Made by a program: the position numbers and the translations under genes
The notes under the pieces: model-generated
The model's input: only the letters and a program-made list of their open reading frames with translations
What the model was told of the DNA's origin: nothing
Database searches by the model: none
Part shown: positions 20,233 to 23,599 of the stretch, piece after piece
How positions within the stretch are numbered: position 1 is the stretch's first letter
Layout: the number at the start of each line of letters is the position of its first letter
NCBI GenBank assembly: GCA_027596075.1
Contig: JADGJC010000480.1
Location: 1-23,599 of the forward strand
Source of the DNA: Rhizophlyctis rosea
Lineage: Eukaryota; Chytridiomycota; Chytridiomycetes; Rhizophlyctidales; Rhizophlyctidaceae
Reading direction: 5' to 3'
DNA length: 23,599 nt

Positions 20233-21336
20233 TCAATATTGTTTGTATAAGAGCCGCTTATACTCCTCTAACGCACATACTTTGAGGGACGCAACGAGGA
20301 TTTGACAGACGATCGTGAGAAACTGTGGATAGAGACCCAGAAGCATGCGGAGGACCTTGAATTTATCAAGGTCATGTGTCTGGCTCTGAGTTTTTGAGAA
20401 ATGGCGAGTTTCCGCAGCATTGAATGGAGATGAAATGGCAAAAACTTACCTCAGTATTTGTTTTGATCAGAGCTGCTGGCACTCCCCGGAGGGCATTCCT
20501 CTGTTTGGTTTCCTGATGTTGGAACAGATGTCGGATGGCATCTACCAGGCTAAGGCAACGAAAGTGGATGGGAGCTTGTTGCACCACAATGCCACCAAGA
20601 ATGGGTAGCGTCGCCTTTGGTCCAATCATCTCCTCCACCCAATTTCCCGCCTGGAACGTTGTGTTTTTCAGAAGCGTCTTCAGATCCGATAAGCACTCTT
20701 CATCTAAGTTCCCTCCCTCGACCGACGTGTGAAGAGCTTCCATCAATCTCCTTACTCGTCGCAACCCACGGTCGAAATCCTCGCTCACTTTAGGTGTACC
20801 GTCCTCCTCCACCACGTGACGTTCGAACCCGAGCTGATAAAACATGCTCTTTCCAGACGGGGACATGACGGCTTTCAAACCGTCACTCCATGCAGCAACC
20901 CGCTCCAAAACCCTCTTGTAAACCACCTCTTCTGCGGCGGCCAGTCTCTCATAGGTTTGGACACTTCCTCGATAAGAGGCAACACCCATCAAATTGTAGT
21001 ATACTGGATTGAATCCGATAGGCGTGGGGGGGCGTGGGGAGGTGGAGGCAGTGTAAACGGATTCTGGGGAGGGTGAAGTCCCGTGGTGGTGAGGGGTTTG
21101 GTGGGGGTGTTGGTGGTGGGTTGCGTAGGTTGGGGTGATGAAGAGGCGGGAAGTTTGGGGGGCGTGGTGCGGAGGGGTATTCGAGATTTGGCCGCAACTG
21201 CAAGCCTGGGAAGCAGGAAGTTAGGAACTTTGTCCGTTAGAGAAATCAACCCACTCCATTTCATTCATTGGAAGACATACAACCGCGCGCGCTCAATGGC
21301 ATCGTCGACTGTGGTGTCCTTCTTCGCGTCCGTCAT
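20233..21336 (-). CDS. Unrecognised family member C, 318 aa, open from end to end
   Basis: Exons (minus strand): 21281-21336 (ATG 21334-21336), 20450-21197, 20233-20385 (stop TGA 20233-20235); introns of 83 and 64 nt with GTATGT and GTAAGT donors; 957 nt in frame. Regions: charged exon 1 (MTDAKKDTTVDDAIERAR), a His/Pro/Thr-rich linker (about 20-84), then an apparently helical core with FNPVYYNLMGVASYRG, WSDGLKAVMSPSG, YQLGFER, ATLPILGGIVV, a QHQETKQRNALRG segment and LRMLLGLYPQFLTIVC near the end. The last part is hydrophobic but not a clear membrane helix. Introns sit where B has them. An alternative acce­ptor 8 nt upstream (exon from 21205) gives a linker closer to B (VAAKS, P/T-rich) but runs out of frame at the G7 run 21026-21032. 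No known domain or catalytic motif is recognised; function unknown. Confidence 0.75.
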
Positions 21337-21461
21337 CTGTGTACGGTAATAGAAATAGGAATCCGTTATTCAATGATCAAGTATTTGGTAATGTCAATCA
21401 GTCAGAAAGGGAGACTTGGTTTGATTCGTACTTTTGGGATTGTCTAATACAGCTACGGTAC

Positions 21462-22046
21462 TTGGATTCCGGAAGAAGATTTTGCACGAAGAGAATGATG
21501 TTCGATGGTAGATACTCGTCTGGCACGCTGTATGCTTGCCCTGGATTGCGCATTGAATGACTTATGTTGAGAAACTGAGACCAAAACAGCGTAACAGACC
21601 TGAGCCTTCGGTGCGTTGCTTTTTCGGTGCAGGCGCCACACGCTTGTCTGTGAAGGGGGTTCGCTTTTGATCAAAGAATTCCAGACGTCGGTGACGGAGA
21701 TGATGGGATACCTTTATTTTCTTGGCGCCGCGCTTTGTGTTCGTCCAATGTCCCTAACCTTGCAGACAACGCGAATGAATCGTCTCTTGCGTATTGAATG
21801 TCCTGCGAGGAGGTCAGCGTTCCATCATGTAATCATGTGTGTCAAGTCGGCCAGCACATACCAATGGCTTGCCGTACAATGGGAAGCCCTTGACTTTAAG
21901 CGCTTTTGTTGCGGACTCGATGGTCTCAAAGGTAATGAATGCTTGTCCCTTGTGTCGTATATTGTGCTCGAGTTTTACGTCGATGATGTTTCCGTACTCC
22001 GAAAAGATGGCTCAGAGCTTCGTCTAGGGCATTGATGGTATATTAG
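21462..22046 (-). pseudogene. U1A/U2B''-type RRM protein fragment, truncated at both ends
   Basis: Four exons joined in phase on the minus strand: 21862-22010, 21712-21802, 21600-21647, 21462-21540, with introns of 59, 64 and 59 nt. They encode most of RRM1 (AIFSEYGNIIDVKLEHN, RNP1-like HKGQAFITF, ATKAL, GFPLYGKPL then DIQYAR), a Lys/Arg-rich linker (ARRQENK, PAPKKQR) and only the start of RRM2 (LPSNIILFVQNLLPES). This order is that of the spliceosomal U1A/U2B'' proteins. The rest of RRM2 is missing: gene C begins 126 bases further on. At the 5' end an RNP2-like string (IY, then INALDE, 22021-22046) is visible but out of frame with RRM1. Because introns are kept, the fragment came from genomic DNA, not from an mRNA copy. 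Confidence 0.72.
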
Positions 22047-23599
22047 ACCCTGTATGCGCCTTGGGTCATAGCTGCCACCGCCTACAGCTGGTTGAACCTA
22101 CCTGCTTGGCTTTTGCACTTCAAGGAAGCAGGAAGTTGGATGGTTCGACGGGGTGTTTTCCCACAGTTCCCACGGTCATATCACAAGCTTCGCCAAGTTT
22201 CAAAGCAGGGTCCCCCAGATATCGACCTTTAAAGCAGGTTCGCATGAAGACACTTACTGCTATATATGAGAGACTTCCATACAATCCAACCGCCTTATAC
22301 ACCACGCTCACGTGAGGCGGGGTAAAAACGTCGAAAAAGTTCTAAGGCATTGCAGAGATGGGAACGAGTTGCGCTACAACGGGGGAAAGTTCCCCTGAGA
22401 GTGGTCGTGAGCTGCGCCACACACGGTCAGTGATGCAATGTTGGGACTTTGATAGTAAATACTCTTTCAGGCCTCCGGAAGGAGCGCATATTGGTCGCAA
22501 AATTCGCAACCGCCTTTTCGCGTGCGCTTTAAAAGGCCGGATACTAGGTCAGTCAATTACGTTATAGTTCGCTCATGGCAAAACCTACGTGCTAAGTCAG
22601 ATTGGAAAGCTTGGATAAAGTTTACTTGTTGTTCATATTACTTACAATGTTTGAGTGGTCCATCGCAAGCAAGGTCCTATCAGTGTTGGGATCTGAGATG
22701 AATACAGACCAACCATGAGTCAAGAACTGACCGGGCGCTCATCGGATGCCTTTACATGACGGAGCGGACGGAACAATAGCCTTCGGTGGTCCATTAAAAC
22801 CATCTACGTTCACCATGTCACTCATGTCCATGCGGACGAACCTCGCGGCTAGCGGCAATATTTCTGTCAATGACTTACTCGCTCAGTGCCCTCAAAACAA
22901 GCAAGGGACCAGCACGCCATAAGTCAGAGCAGATTCGGGGAAAAAGAACGATGATGACGGTGAATGGGAGGAATGGAAATAAAGGCAACGATGGACAACG
23001 CTTGTTTTTCGAAATAATTACCATTAGTGCCAGCACTCTTGGCGCCAACATACATGAGCACTATCGTGGAAGCCCCCATATATGAATTCGCCAAATTGCT
23101 GCATCCCGCCCGCTGATGCTCATGTGGGGTCTTTGATGACCTCACCAAATTCATGCACGAAATTAAAGGTGGTGAACGCAAAACGACGCCAAAAGTGAAC
23201 TTTATCATACACAAAAGAAAGGCGTAAATCCGCTGTGACGAGTAAGTCAAGCGCTACCATAAGATGATCACTCATTGCATTGGAGTGCCTGCTGCTTTAC
23301 TTGCGACGCTACGGTTGGATGTCAGGTACGTGACGTTAGTCAGCCAAGCCGAAGTCCACAAGAGCTTGCCTCGTTGCGTGCGTCTCAAGCCACCGGGCTT
23401 GGATATACCGACTCAACAAAGCACGTCGGTAGATTCTCATTGTGGGTTGAAGCTCGCATTGCTAGGCAATCGTAGAGGGTATATGCATTGGAAGATGATG
23501 ATCTACGTTTCTTCTCAACCGTACAGAACAGCACGCAATGAAGGTATGGACATGGCCGGAGAACCCGAAGGTCAAGGCAACAACCAACTGAAACCCCCC
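22047..23599. other. Stretch without a supportable gene; holds the C upstream flank
   Basis: Bases 22150-22480 match the flank upstream of gene B. Beyond that only short frames are seen (such as 22924-23250 minus, 108 codons) with no motif, no clear ATG and splice support, and no RNA gene. Confidence 0.45.
22150..22480. repeat. Duplicated upstream flank, copy beside gene C
   Basis: Counterpart of 17250-17580. In B the block starts about 150 bases upstream of the gene start, in C about 815 bases, and the extra length corresponds to the RRM-gene fragment plus spacer. Best block: ACGGGGG, AAGTTCCC, CTGCGCCACACACGGTCAGTG, TTTGATAGTAAA. Confidence 0.6.

Overview
The window looks like nuclear DNA of a fungus, possibly an early-diverging one. 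Genes are split by short introns (mostly about 58-155 nt) with GTAAGT/GTATGT-type donors. Proteins recognised by eye are a TCAB1/WRAP53-type WD40 protein, a fungal amino-acid permease of the YAT/AAP type and a U1A/U2B''-type RRM fragment. The phylum is an inference. I found no rRNA, tRNA, CRISPR or bacterial-style operon. All exon models were built by hand from reading frame, splice signals and remembered family motifs; no search was run.

Layout. 1-306: last two exons of a plus-strand gene entering from the left. 1344-2277 (-): three-exon membrane protein with a Pro/Ala-rich N-terminus. 3765-4131 (-): weak candidate for a small spliced membrane protein. 5178-7260 (-): complete ten-exon TCAB1 homologue. 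8462-9351 (-): first member (A) of an unrecognised gene family, first exon not found. 10019-12077 (-): four-exon amino-acid permease. 15745-17099 (-): member B, with a frameshift. 20233-21336 (-): member C, open from end to end. 21462-22046 (-): U1A/U2B''-like gene fragment truncated at both ends, directly upstream of C. Every gene with good support lies on the minus strand except the left-edge fragment.

The most unusual content is the A/B/C set. These three paralogues share a short charged exon 1 (seen in B and C), a Pro/Thr-rich linker and a roughly 230-residue core with blocks such as PILG and GLYPxFL. B and C have the same two intron positions. Downstream of each gene lies a copy of a diverged 0.7-0.85 kb repeat (R1, R2, R3) built from internal units, and each repeat ends in a 21-base box that is identical between R1 and R3. 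Upstream flanks of B and C are also alike, except that C's flank carries about 0.6 kb holding the RRM-gene fragment. This suggests repeated duplication of a unit made of upstream flank, gene and 3' repeat, with loss of function in at least one copy and capture of a foreign gene fragment in another. I do not know what the family does.

The remaining stretches (307-1343, 2278-3764, 4132-5177, 9407-10018, 12078-14639, 17100-19239, 22047-23599) hold no gene I can support.
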